DNA of 55,301 bases, taken from Actinomycetota bacterium. GTDB lineage: Bacteria; Actinomycetota; Geothermincolia; Geothermincolales; RBG-13-55-18. Made by a program: the position numbers and the translations under genes. Of the stretch, positions 10,218 through 17,620 are shown piece by piece. A model generated the notes under the pieces. The model was not told the origin of the DNA. It was given only the letters and a program-made list of their open reading frames with translations, and searched no databases. Position 1 is the stretch's first letter; each line of letters begins with the position of its first letter. The stretch is from NCBI GenBank assembly GCA_013178005.1, contig JABLXL010000021.1, positions 1 through 55,301 on the forward strand. Direction: 5' to 3'.

Positions 10218-10602
10218 TGGGGATCTCCCTAAACGCCAAGCCTGTCACCCCAGCCCGTTTCAAGGCGCTCCTGCTCCCTCAAGAACTCCTGCGTTCGACA
10301 GAGCTAGATCGCAGGGTGCGCATCATCAGCCGGGAGACAATGGCTTTTTCGGACCGTATGACCTTTCCCCTGCACCCCAACCCCTTCACCCCGGCTTTCT
10401 TCAAGGAGCTCCTGCTCACATGCCTGGAGCGAGTTACAACATATGAGCACCTGCTTAAGTGGAAAAAAGCGCTTTATTGCTCATAAAGTCTGGAGCGGCT
10501 TAAGGATATGCGAGCATCGTCACCCGGGAGAGCGACACCCGCTCCGGATCAGGACATACTACAGGACTGGAATAAATCCCATCCCGCCGGACGCAAACCC
10601 GC
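10218..10602. other. Intergenic stretch after pfkA
   Basis: This 385-nt stretch separates pfkA from the convergent padR gene. An open frame of 89 codons starts at the pfkA stop, but it spans a repeat pair and resembles nothing known, so I do not call it. No hairpin terminator is convincing. Confidence 0.5.
10237..10417. repeat. Diverged direct repeat pair after pfkA
   Basis: About 40 nt at 10237-10277 recurs at 10378-10417. The shared features are CACCCC, then TTCAAGG, then GCTCCTGCTC at matching spacing, with scattered substitutions. The offset is about 140 bp. It is an intergenic instance of the tandem-duplication pattern described in the findings. Confidence 0.5.
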
Positions 10603-11004
10603 TTATTTCCCTTCCTCGGCACAGAGGTCGAGGAAGCGTTGCAGCATTTCCATCCTCTGGCGTATGGCCTCCACCCAGGAGGCAAGGCGTCTGCGCCCCG
10701 CCGCCGTGATGCGATAGACCCTCCTGCGCGGCCCTCCGCCTTTCTCGTCCCAACGCGACGTCACCAGTCCCCGTCCCTCCATCTCGCGCAGCTTGCGGTA
10801 AACCGCGCCGGTGTCCGGGACCGGCCCGGGCAGGGGGACCTCCCCCATGCGGGATATCAGGTCGTAACCGTGAGCGGGCCCGCGGGAGAGCAGGAAGAGG
10901 ATGCGCGGCTCGATAAAGCGCTTGCCGGGACCCTCGCGCACGTAAGTTTCGACGTCGGAGGAGAGGGTATCCTCAACCTCGTCACCGTTCGTTCCCGCTC
11001 CCAT
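10603..11004 (-). CDS. PadR family transcriptional regulator
   Basis: The 133-residue protein contains the PadR winged helix: IEPRILFLLSRGPAHGYDLISRM (helices 1-2), then TGAVYRKLREMEGRGLVTSRWDE (recognition helix and wing), RRRVYRITAAGRRRL, and a short C-terminal helix for dimerisation. PadR proteins usually repress a neighbouring gene and themselves and respond to small toxic molecules. I chose the ATG at 11004 because GGGAGGTG precedes it; longer in-frame extensions run through the palindromic promoter. The gene is divergent from the cupin gene at 11130, and a perfect palindrome lies between them, so it probably controls both. The effector is unknown. Confidence 0.88.
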   Translation of the reverse strand: MGAGTNGDEVEDTLSSDVETYVREGPGKRFIEPRILFLLSRGPAHGYDLISRMGEVPLPGPVPDTGAVYRKLREMEGRGLVTSRWDEKGGGPRRRVYRITAAGRRRLASWVEAIRQRMEMLQRFLDLCAEEGK

Positions 11005-11023
11005 CCTCACACCTCCCCGATGA

Positions 11024-11066
11024 TATATGTCTTTGACATATACATTACGATTACATATATTATAAC
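11024..11066 (+). promoter_or_regulatory. Cupin-gene promoter overlapping a PadR-type palindromic operator
   Basis: TATATGTC (11024-11031), a 3-nt centre, and GACATATA (11035-11042) form a perfect palindrome with the ATGT...ACAT character of PadR sites. On the plus strand TTGACA (11033-11038), a 17-nt spacer and TATATT (11056-11061) make a strong promoter whose -35 lies inside the palindrome, so binding there should block the polymerase. Leftward, TATAAT at 11059-11064 on the minus strand could serve padR. The region is AT-rich against a GC-rich background. Confidence 0.7.
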
Positions 11067-11129
11067 GCATCGGACGCGGCGGTTTTTCTCCACCGCCGGA
11101 CAAGGCAGTTGGAAGGGACGGTGAGGGCC

Positions 11130-11468
11130 ATGAAGATCATCGAGGCGAAAAAGGCGGAGGCGACCCCCAACCCCCACGGCGTGCACGCCAGCCGCATCTA
11201 CGACAGCGAGCACGCCCAGGCGGTGCACATCCTGCTCAAGCCGGGGGAGAGCCTGAAAAAGCACATCACCCCCGTGGACGTCTTCTTCTACGTGCTGGAG
11301 GGAGAGGGCGTGGTGGAGATCGGGGACGAGCGGGCCACTGTGGGGCCGGACACCCTGGTGGAGAGCCCGGCAAGGATACCCCACCGCTGGAGCAACGAGG
11401 GAACTTCTGATTTTCGCGTGCTGGTGGTCAAGGTCCCGCGGCCGACCGAGGAGACCAGGCTGTTGTAA
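11130..11468 (+). CDS. Small cupin-domain protein
   Basis: The 112-residue protein is a single conserved beta-barrel of the cupin_2 type. Motif 1 is reduced (HILLKPGESLKKHITPVDVFFYVLEGEGVVEIGDE) and motif 2 is PARIPHRWSNEG. Putative metal ligands are His residues near 46 and 86, with an acidic residue between. Cupins of this size bind metals and small ligands or act as isomerases or sensors; no substrate can be assigned. ATG 11130 is preceded by GGTGAGG; an upstream TTG at 11109 would add seven residues. It is divergent from padR and is the likely target of that regulator. A small GTGCC/GGCAC hairpin follows the stop at about 11474-11487. Confidence 0.8.
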   Translation: MKIIEAKKAEATPNPHGVHASRIYDSEHAQAVHILLKPGESLKKHITPVDVFFYVLEGEGVVEIGDERATVGPDTLVESPARIPHRWSNEGTSDFRVLVVKVPRPTEETRLL

Positions 11469-11753
11469 GACCCCGTGCCGTATGGCACATTTCCCGTCCG
11501 CACCACGACCGGATAAACGCGGTAGAGTGATCCGTTATCAGGGGACGCACGACACCGTTCGCGGAAGTCAGCGCTTCCGGGATGCCGTTTTATGAGGAAA
11601 TGGCGTTATATTCTCCCCTCCAGCGGGAAGCATCTCTCTGTGGACGATCGCCGGCTTGCGGCTTTTCCAGACCGCGGCGGCTTGAATAAGGGGAGGCTCC
11701 AGGGAGGGGCTTACCGCACCTTCCACGGAGTATGGAATGAAGGAGGTAGAAAG

Positions 11754-13658
11754 ATGGAAGGAGACAGGATCTCGTACCACGAGTCGGTGCGCAGAGCCTA
11801 CGAGCGCATCAAGCAAGACGGCATGACCAACATCTGGGACCGTTACGAGGCCCAGGGGTTGGGGGAAAGCCCGGACAAGCGCTGCCCCTTCTGCCAGGCG
11901 GGAGCCAGGTGCGACCTCTGCTCCAACGGACCCTGCCGCGCAGACGCCGCCAAGGACAAGCGGGGGGTGTGCGGCATCACCGCCGACGGCATGGCCATGC
12001 GCATGATGGCCCTGCGCAACGTCATGGGCACCTCCACCTACCACTACCACACCGAGCAGACCGTCAGGACCCTGCGCGCCACGGCGGAGGGAAGGACGCC
12101 CTTCGAGATCAGGGAGCCCGGAAAGCTGCGGGACTTCGCCGCCCGCCTGGGGGTGGACGCGTCCGGCTCCGACGCCGAGGTCGCCCTGCGCCTCTGCGAC
12201 TTCGCCGAGGCCGATTTCAACCGCAAGGCGGACCAACCCAGCCTAATCGTGGAGGCCCTGGCCACCCCGGAGCGCAAGGAGACATGGAAGAAACTGGGTA
12301 TCTTTCCCGGGGGCGTTTACGGGGAGATGCTGCGCGTGACCTCGTCCTGCCTCACCAACGTGGACGGCTACTACCAGAGCCTGGCCTTGAAAGCCATGCG
12401 CATGGGCATCGCCATGGCCTACCAGAGCCAGATCGTCAACGAGTACTGCCAGGACATCATCTTCGGCGTCCCGCGCCCCCACCCCATGCGCGTGGACCTG
12501 GGCGTCCTCGACCCCGACTACGTCAACGCGCTCCCCAACGGCCACGAGCCCTTCCTGGGCTTCGCCATGGTGCAACTGGCGCGCAGGTCGGAGTGGCAGG
12601 AGAAGGCCAGGGCCGCCGGCGCCAAGGGCCTGCGGGTGATCGCCAACATCGAGACCGGCCAGGAGATGATCCAGCGCTGGGAGATGGACGACGTCTTCTA
12701 CGGCTTCACGGGCAACTGGATCATGCAGGAAGCGGTGCTCGCCTCGGGCTGCGTGGACCTCTTCGCCTGCGACATGAACTGCTCCATGCCCATCGACCCC
12801 GCCTACGCCGAGCGCTACAGGTTCAAGCTCATCCCCGTGAGCGACCTGGTGGCCTTCGAGGGGGTAACGGACCGCCTCGACTACGTGCCCGAGGAGGCGG
12901 AGGCGCAGGCGGCGCGCCTGCTGGAGATGGCCATCGCCAACTTCAAGGAGCGCCGCGCCGCCGTGGAGCCCCTGGCCGGCCTGCCCCAGGGAGATGCCGT
13001 GGTGGGGTTCTCCACCGAGAGCATCCTGGAGGCCCTGGGCGGGAGCCTGGATCCCCTCCTCGACGCGGTGAAGGCGGGCGCCATCAGGGGCATCGCGGGC
13101 CTGGTGTCCTGCACCACCCTGCGTGACAGCGGCCAGGACGTGCACAGCGTGGCCGTGGCAAAGGAGCTCATCGCGCGGGACATACTCATCCTCTCCATGG
13201 GGTGCGGCAACGGGGCCATGCAGGTAGCCGGCCTGTGCAGGCCGGAGGCGGCGGAGCTGGCCGGCGCCGGGCTGCGGGGCGTGTGCGAGAAGCTGGGCGT
13301 GCCTCCGGTGCTCTCCTACGGCACCTGCACCGACACCGGGCGCATCGCCGACCTGCTGGCCGCGGTCTCGGGGGCCCTGGGAGGCGTTCCCATCCCCGAC
13401 CTGCCGGTGGTGGCCGCCGCCCCCGAGTACATGGAGCAGAAGGCGACCATGGACGCCGTCTTCGCCCTGGCCCTCGGCCTCTACACCTACGTCAACCCCG
13501 TGCCCACGGTCACCGGGGGGCCCAACCTGGTCAAGCTGCTCACCGAGGACTGCGCCGAGGTTACCGGCGGGGTGATGCGCCTGGAGACGGACGCGGCGCA
13601 GGCGGCCGAGGGCATGCTCGCCCACATCGAATCCAAGCGCGAAAAACTCGGGCTCTGA
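11754..13658 (+). CDS. CooS-like CO dehydrogenase scaffold protein lacking a canonical C-cluster cysteine
   Basis: The 634-residue protein has the Ni,Fe-CO dehydrogenase (CooS/AcsA) fold. Cys53, Cys56, Cys61 and Cys73 (CDLCSNGPC, then GVCG) match the B-cluster. Cys44-x2-Cys47 (CPFC) matches a short D-cluster motif of the Desulfovibrio vulgaris type. For the C-cluster I can align His264 (NGHEPF), Cys343 (MNCSMP), Cys453 (LVSCTT), Cys484 (SMGCGN), Cys525 (YGTCTD) and Lys563 (EQKA). The CCTG segment that supplies another C-cluster Cys in true CODHs reads NIETG here (298-302), and there is no Cys between 264 and 333. This resembles deviant proteins such as CooS-V of Carboxydothermus, which carries a hybrid Fe-S-O cluster and does not turn over CO. 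ATG 11754 has AGGAGG upstream. No cooF or cooC is adjacent. Confidence 0.85.
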   Translation: MEGDRISYHESVRRAYERIKQDGMTNIWDRYEAQGLGESPDKRCPFCQAGARCDLCSNGPCRADAAKDKRGVCGITADGMAMRMMALRNVMGTSTYHYHTEQTVRTLRATAEGRTPFEIREPGKLRDFAARLGVDASGSDAEVALRLCDFAEADFNRKADQPSLIVEALATPERKETWKKLGIFPGGVYGEMLRVTSSCLTNVDGYYQSLALKAMRMGIAMAYQSQIVNEYCQDIIFGVPRPHPMRVDLGVLDPDYVNALPNGHEPFLGFAMVQLARRSEWQEKARAAGAKGLRVIANIETGQEMIQRWEMDDVFYGFTGNWIMQEAVLASGCVDLFACDMNCSMPIDPAYAERYRFKLIPVSDLVAFEGVTDRLDYVPEEAEAQAARLLEMAIANFKERRAAVEPLAGLPQGDAVVGFSTESILEALGGSLDPLLDAVKAGAIRGIAGLVSCTTLRDSGQDVHSVAVAKELIARDILILSMGCGNGAMQVAGLCRPEAAELAGAGLRGVCEKLGVPPVLSYGTCTDTGRIADLLAAVSGALGGVPIPDLPVVAAAPEYMEQKATMDAVFALALGLYTYVNPVPTVTGGPNLVKLLTEDCAEVTGGVMRLETDAAQAAEGMLAHIESKREKLGL

Positions 13659-13668
13659 GGTTCGGGTC

Positions 13669-13699
13669 GGCGCCGGGCTTCCATCCGAAGCCCGGCGCC
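13669..13699. terminator. Hairpin between convergent CooS-like and ATPase genes
   Basis: A perfect 12-bp stem (13669-13680 with 13688-13699) and 7-nt loop lie between two converging stops at 13658 and 13706. There is no long T-run on either side, so termination efficiency is uncertain, but the placement fits a bidirectional terminator. Confidence 0.65.
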
Positions 13700-13705
13700 T
13701 GGCTT

Positions 13706-14920
13706 TCAGGAGAGCAGCATGCCGAGGGGGATCGCCCACATCCTGTCCCCGAGCTTCGCCGCCTCCTCGCCGTTGTGAGCGATAACGGCCGCTCTGCAAC
13801 CGGGAGTTAGCGAGAGGAACTCGGACAGCCCAGCCAGATCCCTCCTGGACCAGCCTTCGCCCGCTTTCACCTCGATGGCCAGAATATCCTTGCCCAACTC
13901 AACTACGAAGTCGACTTCACGCCCCTGCTGCGTCTGCCAGTAATAGACGCGGCCGGGAGGGATCTCGCGCTCGATGATGGCGATTATATTCTGGAGCACA
14001 TAGGTCTCATAAAGCGCGCCCTTCATGGGATTGTCGGAGAGGTCGCGGCAATCCGCGAGGTGGCAAGCCATCCCGGAATCGGAGATAAAGAGCTTGGGGG
14101 ATTTCTTGACCCGGCTGGCCTTGTTCCTGAGAAAGGGCTGGATCCTGCGGATGACGTACGTCGCTTCCATCCATCCCAGATACCTCGCCGCGGTTTTCGC
14201 CTCCAGGTGCGCGTCCCGCCCCAGGCCGCTGATGTTTAGGAGCTGCGCGGTACGCAACGCCGCCAGTTTCATCAGGTCCCTGAAGCCCAGTATGTTTTCG
14301 ACGCTGGCAATATCGCGCAGGTCCCTTTCAAGGTAGGTCTGCTCGTAACCGGTGAACCATAAGGCGGGGTCGCCGGCCTCGCCGAGTGCCACCGGCGGGA
14401 GGCCGCCCGCCAACACCTCCGCGTCCGTTACAACTTTTACCTCTTTCCTCCTGGGTGTTCCGGGTTCCCTCAGGAAGGAGACGATGAAGGGCGTGCTCCC
14501 GGTTGCGCCCGCTATCTCTCTCCTGCTCATGGGAGGAAGCTGGAGATATATCGCCCTCCCGGCCAGGCTTTCCGTGACCCCCCGCAGCAGGGCTGTGTTC
14601 GCCGAGCCGGAAAGAAGGAACATCCCCGGCCTGCGCCCTCTGTCCACAACCCTTTTCACCGCCAGGAAGATCTCGCGGACTCGCTGCGCCTCGTCTATGA
14701 TCATGCCCTCCGCCGTGTCCAGAAAAGCGGCCGGGTTTTCCCGGGCCGCCTTCATGTTCGCGTAGTCGTCGAGGGTGAAGTATGGGCGGGAACGGAACGC
14801 TTCTTCGTTCACGAGCATGGTACTCTTCCCCACCTGGCGCATCCCGGTGAGGACCACCACCGGCATGACCTCCAGCGCCCTCTCCAGCGTCCCGGCCAGC
14901 TCCCTGTGGACATATTCCAT
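13706..14920 (-). CDS. AAA+ ATPase with DUF4143 domain
   Basis: The 404-residue protein has an AAA_14 type N-terminal ATPase: Walker A GMRQVGKST at 26-34, Walker B GMIIDEAQRV near 74-83, sensor segment FLLSGSANTALL. This is followed by the DUF4143 nuclease-like region (LFISDSGMACHL, then GALYETYVLQNI, YYWQTQQGREVDFVVE and ILAIEVKAGEGWS). The D-F-V and E-V-K residues resemble a restriction-endonuclease-type active site. Such proteins are widespread and patchily distributed in bacteria and archaea; function is not established. ATG 14920 follows GGAGGTCATAT. The gene is isolated, converges with the CooS-like gene, and has striking palindromes immediately upstream (14934-14959). Confidence 0.87.
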   Translation of the reverse strand: MEYVHRELAGTLERALEVMPVVVLTGMRQVGKSTMLVNEEAFRSRPYFTLDDYANMKAARENPAAFLDTAEGMIIDEAQRVREIFLAVKRVVDRGRRPGMFLLSGSANTALLRGVTESLAGRAIYLQLPPMSRREIAGATGSTPFIVSFLREPGTPRRKEVKVVTDAEVLAGGLPPVALGEAGDPALWFTGYEQTYLERDLRDIASVENILGFRDLMKLAALRTAQLLNISGLGRDAHLEAKTAARYLGWMEATYVIRRIQPFLRNKASRVKKSPKLFISDSGMACHLADCRDLSDNPMKGALYETYVLQNIIAIIEREIPPGRVYYWQTQQGREVDFVVELGKDILAIEVKAGEGWSRRDLAGLSEFLSLTPGCRAAVIAHNGEEAAKLGDRMWAIPLGMLLS

Positions 14921-14933
14921 ATATGACCTCCAA

Positions 14934-14959
14934 TGTCGTAATTTACGACATAATATGTC
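14934..14959. promoter_or_regulatory. Overlapping palindromes upstream of the AAA/DUF4143 gene
   Basis: TGTCGTAA, a central T, and TTACGACA form a perfect 17-bp palindrome at 14934-14950. GACATA-A-TATGTC at 14947-14959 is a second palindrome that shares four bases with it. Thus three TGTC/GACA half-sites lie in 26 bp starting 14 bp upstream of the ATG, in an AT-rich patch. The arrangement suggests a dimeric regulator, possibly the ATPase itself, or a recognition site for its nuclease-like domain. Confidence 0.6.
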
Positions 14960-15149
14960 TTATTATATCGTGGGGCGCATTCCGGTCAACCCTCGAGGAT
15001 ACGCTATTCCCAGCCATGTATTTCCACACTTGGCACCGCAATGGCATCCGGCGCCCTTTACGGGGTTGGTCTCTAGCCTTAAGTCCCTCCCCAAAGTATA
15101 GTTGTTGAGCTGAGCTTACCCATGGCCATTACGGACAAAGGAGGGGGAT

Positions 15150-16208
15150 TTGAGCGAAGAAACCTACGCCAGGCTAAGGGAGCTGTTGCACCGCATGCCG
15201 GGAGGGTTTCCCGCCACCGAGAGCGGCGTGGAGATGAGGATCCTCTCGAAGCTCTTCTCCCTCGAGGACGCGGAGACGGCGGTATGTTTGTCGCGGGATC
15301 CTCTTTCCCCCTCCGAGGTGGCGCGCCGCCTCGGCACGGACGAGCAGGAGGCAGCGGAGCGGCTGGCCTCCATGGCTTCGCGAGGCCTCATCTACCGTGA
15401 TGGGGAAGGCGATGACGCCCGCTACCGCCTGGAGCAGTTCATCGTGGGCATCTACGAATACAACCTGGGCTCCATGGACCGCGAGCTGGCGGAGATGGTC
15501 GAGGAGTACATCCCTCACATCGGCCTGGCCATGGCGGGGGCGAAGACCCTGCAGACACGCTTCGTGCCCGTGGGCTCGGCGGTGGAGGGAAACCACGCCG
15601 TCGCCACCCATGACCGCATCAGGGAACTTGTGCGCGAGCATGAATTCCTGGGCGTCAAGGAATGCATCTGCCGCAAGCAGCAGAGGCTGCTGGGCAAGGG
15701 CTGTGAAAACCCGCTGGAGATCTGCCTCATGTTCGGGGACTTCGCGCGCTACCACCTGGAGAACGGCTGGCCGGGCCGCAGGATCGACGTGGAGGAGGCG
15801 CTCCGTCTGCTCGACCGCTCGGAGGAGCTGGGGCTGGTGCTCCTGGCCGAGAACGCCCGCCAGATCAGGTTCGTGTGCTCCTGCTGCGCCTGCTGCTGCT
15901 CGGGGCTGAGGATCATGAGGGCCCTCCCCAACCCGGGGGAGATCCTGCACTCCAACTACCGCTCCGTGCTGGACGCCGGGCGATGCGACGGTTGTGGGAT
16001 ATGTCTCGAGCGCTGCCCCATGTATGCCATCTCACAAGCCAATGGGGTCGCGGCTATCGACCCCAGGAGGTGCATCGGTTGCGGAGTATGCATCCCCACC
16101 TGCCCCCAGGAGGCCATATCGCTGGAGGAGAGGGAGGACGCCGTGGTCCCGCCCCGGGATAAGAGGGAGACCATGCGGCGCATCCTGGAGGAAAGAGGGC
16201 TGGAATAA
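15150..16208 (+). CDS. Winged-helix / multi-[4Fe-4S] ferredoxin-like fusion protein
   Basis: The 352-residue protein begins with a winged-helix-like part (about residues 1-100: LSPSEVARRLGTDEQEAAERLASMASRGLI). A middle domain has Cys172, Cys174, Cys185 and Cys192, then the dense cluster CSCCACCC at 243-250. At the C-terminus is a bacterial-type 2[4Fe-4S] ferredoxin: C279/C282/C285/C289 and C308/C311/C314/C318. Such fusions occur in strict anaerobes and are thought to couple redox state to electron transfer, but the biochemistry is not established. TTG at 15150 follows AAAGGAGGGGGAT, the strongest ribosome binding site available. The final codons are duplicated downstream (16246-16286). It stands between the AAA gene and tRNA-Arg. 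Confidence 0.75.
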   Translation: MSEETYARLRELLHRMPGGFPATESGVEMRILSKLFSLEDAETAVCLSRDPLSPSEVARRLGTDEQEAAERLASMASRGLIYRDGEGDDARYRLEQFIVGIYEYNLGSMDRELAEMVEEYIPHIGLAMAGAKTLQTRFVPVGSAVEGNHAVATHDRIRELVREHEFLGVKECICRKQQRLLGKGCENPLEICLMFGDFARYHLENGWPGRRIDVEEALRLLDRSEELGLVLLAENARQIRFVCSCCACCCSGLRIMRALPNPGEILHSNYRSVLDAGRCDGCGICLERCPMYAISQANGVAAIDPRRCIGCGVCIPTCPQEAISLEEREDAVVPPRDKRETMRRILEERGLE

Positions 16209-16286
16209 CCCTTTACTGCTTTGCCTTCCTTAAGATCACCCGGCAGGAGACCATGCCGCGTATCCAGGAGGAAAGAGGACAGGAAA
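16166..16286. repeat. Duplicated 3' end of the Fe-S protein gene
   Basis: The last 40 nt of the gene at 15150-16208 (16166-16206) recur at 16246-16286, offset 80 bp, with five substitutions. The shared core is GGAGACCATGC, then GAGGAAAGAGG. The copy lies between the stop codon and the tRNA gene and does not extend any frame. Confidence 0.75.
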
Positions 16287-16310
16287 GACAACCCGTTGAA
16301 AGGAAAATGG

Positions 16311-16383
16311 AGCCCCTGGCCGGAATCGAACCGGCGACACATGGATTAGGAATCCATTGCTCTGTCCGCTGAGCTACAGGGGC
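16311..16383 (-). tRNA. tRNA-Arg (anticodon CCT)
   Basis: Read on the minus strand this 73-nt gene folds into a full cloverleaf. The acceptor GCCCCTG pairs with CAGGGGC, the D arm is GCTC/GAGC, and the anticodon arm ATGGA/TCCAT encloses the loop TTCCTAA (anticodon CCT). The variable loop is short, the T arm is GCCGG/CCGGC with loop TTCGATT, and the discriminator base is T. CCA is not encoded. CCT decodes AGG. Confidence 0.95.
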
Positions 16384-16690
16384 CCGCATGCTTGGGCGAC
16401 CCTTGCGGCCGCCCTCACGCCAAGAATTATAGCCCCCCGCGTCAGCTCCTTCAAACCGAAATTTCATGGCACCATCAGGCGTTTCATGGACCATAGCTTT
16501 CGAAGATGTCCCCGCGAGTTCCATTCATTCCCCAAGAATTTGTCTCGCCACGATCACACCACAAGGGCATTTGCCCCGGATGATGTTCCTTCCTTTCCGG
16601 ACCTTGGTGTAAATGAAGCGAGCGCGCCGGTGCGACCCCCCGGGCATACGTCATTGACGCGCCATTAAAAAGGGCAATATATTCTTATCT
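16384..16690. other. Intergenic stretch between tRNA-Arg and the cbiM leader
   Basis: These 307 nt are less GC-rich than their surroundings and hold no gene I can support. They presumably include the tRNA promoter (leftward) and the start of the rightward cbiM transcript. Confidence 0.5.
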
Positions 16691-16905
16691 GGGACCACGC
16701 CCAGGCCACGAAGGCCGCGGCGGTTCATATAGTCAATCGAAGCCATGGAGCCCGAAGCGGAACGAAACCGCCGCGAGTCCATGGACATAACATCATCGAC
16801 GTATCAGGGCGACCAGCACGTGGCCACGAAGGCCAAGGCGTGACAGGCGCAGGGAGCCACGGAGGCTCGGGCGGCACGAAGCCGCCGGGTAACGTGGTTT
16901 TTATT
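16691..16905 (+). promoter_or_regulatory. Tandem structured leader upstream of cbiM, candidate riboswitch
   Basis: Two related copies (about 16691-16786 and 16809-16897) are offset by roughly 118 nt. Each begins with ACCA and the identical hairpin GGCCACGAAGGCC (16704-16716, 16822-16834). Each continues, about 25 nt later, with GCCAYGGAG and a GCGG-x-ACGAA-x-CCGCC hairpin (second copy 16870-16886). Copy 2 is closed by CCACG pairing with CGTGG, with a further GAGCC/GGCTC hairpin (16854-16868) inside. Copy 1 also has a 9-bp pairing of 16717-16725 with 16766-16774. Loops repeatedly read ACGAA or ACGGA. A run of T follows copy 2 (16898-16906). It does not show the conserved cobalamin-riboswitch boxes I know. 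Metal or cofactor sensing is inferred from its position. Confidence 0.5.
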
Positions 16906-16939
16906 TTCCCTGCGCGCGAGATAAGGGAGGTCAGGAAAC

Positions 16940-17620
16940 ATGCATATTCCGGACGGCTTCCTCAACACCGGGGTGAGCGTGGTCACGGGCGTGGCAGCCG
17001 CGGGCGCGATAGGCTATGGCCTTTACAAGGCCCGCGAGGAGCTCGACGAGAGGTCCGTGCCCATGCTGGCCCTCTGCGCCGCCTTCATCTTCGCGGCCCA
17101 GATGCTTAACTTTCCAATAGCAGGAGGCACCAGCGGGCATTTCCTGGGAGGCGCCCTGGCGGCGGTGCTGTTGGGGCCGTGGTTAGGGGGGTTGGTGATA
17201 GCCCTGGTGCTGCTGGTGCAGTGCCTGGGCTTCGCGGACGGCGGCCTTACCGCCTTGGGGGCGAATGTGTTTAACATGGCCTTGATAGGCACCATCCTTA
17301 TTTATTATGTCTTCCACGGCATCAAGTTGCTGCTGCCGAAGAGCAGGAGCGCTTTCCTGGCCGCCACCGGGGTCACGGCATGGCTGTCGGTGTTCCTGGC
17401 CTCGGGCGCTTGCGCCGTGGAGCTGGCCATCTCGGGCACCTCGCCCTTGAGCGTAGCCCTGCCGGCCATGCTCGGCATCCACGCCCTCATCGGCATCGTG
17501 GAGGGCGCGATAACCGTGCTCGTGGTCGGGGTGGTGCTGGCGGTACGGCCGGACCTGGTCAGGACCTACGACTACCGGCCCGTCGCGGCCGGCCTCGGTG
17601 AAGCGGAGGTGAGCGGGTGA
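16940..17620 (+). CDS. cbiM: Cobalt/nickel ECF transporter substrate-binding component CbiM
   Basis: The 226-residue membrane protein starts with MHIPDGF, the N-terminal metal-binding motif of CbiM/NikM in which the free amino group and His2 ligate Co or Ni. Hydrophobic segments follow throughout (for example FIFAAQMLNFPIAGGTSGHFLGG, the family signature near residues 52-74, in which His71 is a further ligand). It is the S component of an energy-coupling-factor importer, working with the PDGLE protein, CbiQ and CbiO downstream. GGGAGG lies 12 nt before ATG 16940; the fixed N-terminal motif decides the start. Co versus Ni cannot be told from sequence. The nearby B12-type radical SAM and MtaA-like genes favour cobalt. 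Its leader is unusual (16691-16905). Confidence 0.95.
   Translation: MHIPDGFLNTGVSVVTGVAAAGAIGYGLYKAREELDERSVPMLALCAAFIFAAQMLNFPIAGGTSGHFLGGALAAVLLGPWLGGLVIALVLLVQCLGFADGGLTALGANVFNMALIGTILIYYVFHGIKLLLPKSRSAFLAATGVTAWLSVFLASGACAVELAISGTSPLSVALPAMLGIHALIGIVEGAITVLVVGVVLAVRPDLVRTYDYRPVAAGLGEAEVSG

Noticed and set aside
10217-10486. 89-codon open frame after pfkA
   Set aside because: It spans a diverged direct repeat, overlaps the pfkA stop without a ribosome binding site and resembles no protein.
11592-11753. N-terminal extension of the CooS-like protein
   Set aside because: The frame is open, but the encoded sequence is unlike the family, while ATG 11754 has AGGAGG and starts the conserved domain.
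12243-13799. 518-codon frame antisense to the CooS-like gene
   Set aside because: It is a shadow of a well-supported gene with clear Fe-S motifs on the other strand.
16691-16905. Cobalamin riboswitch before cbiM
   Set aside because: The conserved B12-box and the other conserved segments I know are not present; I kept it as an unassigned structured leader.
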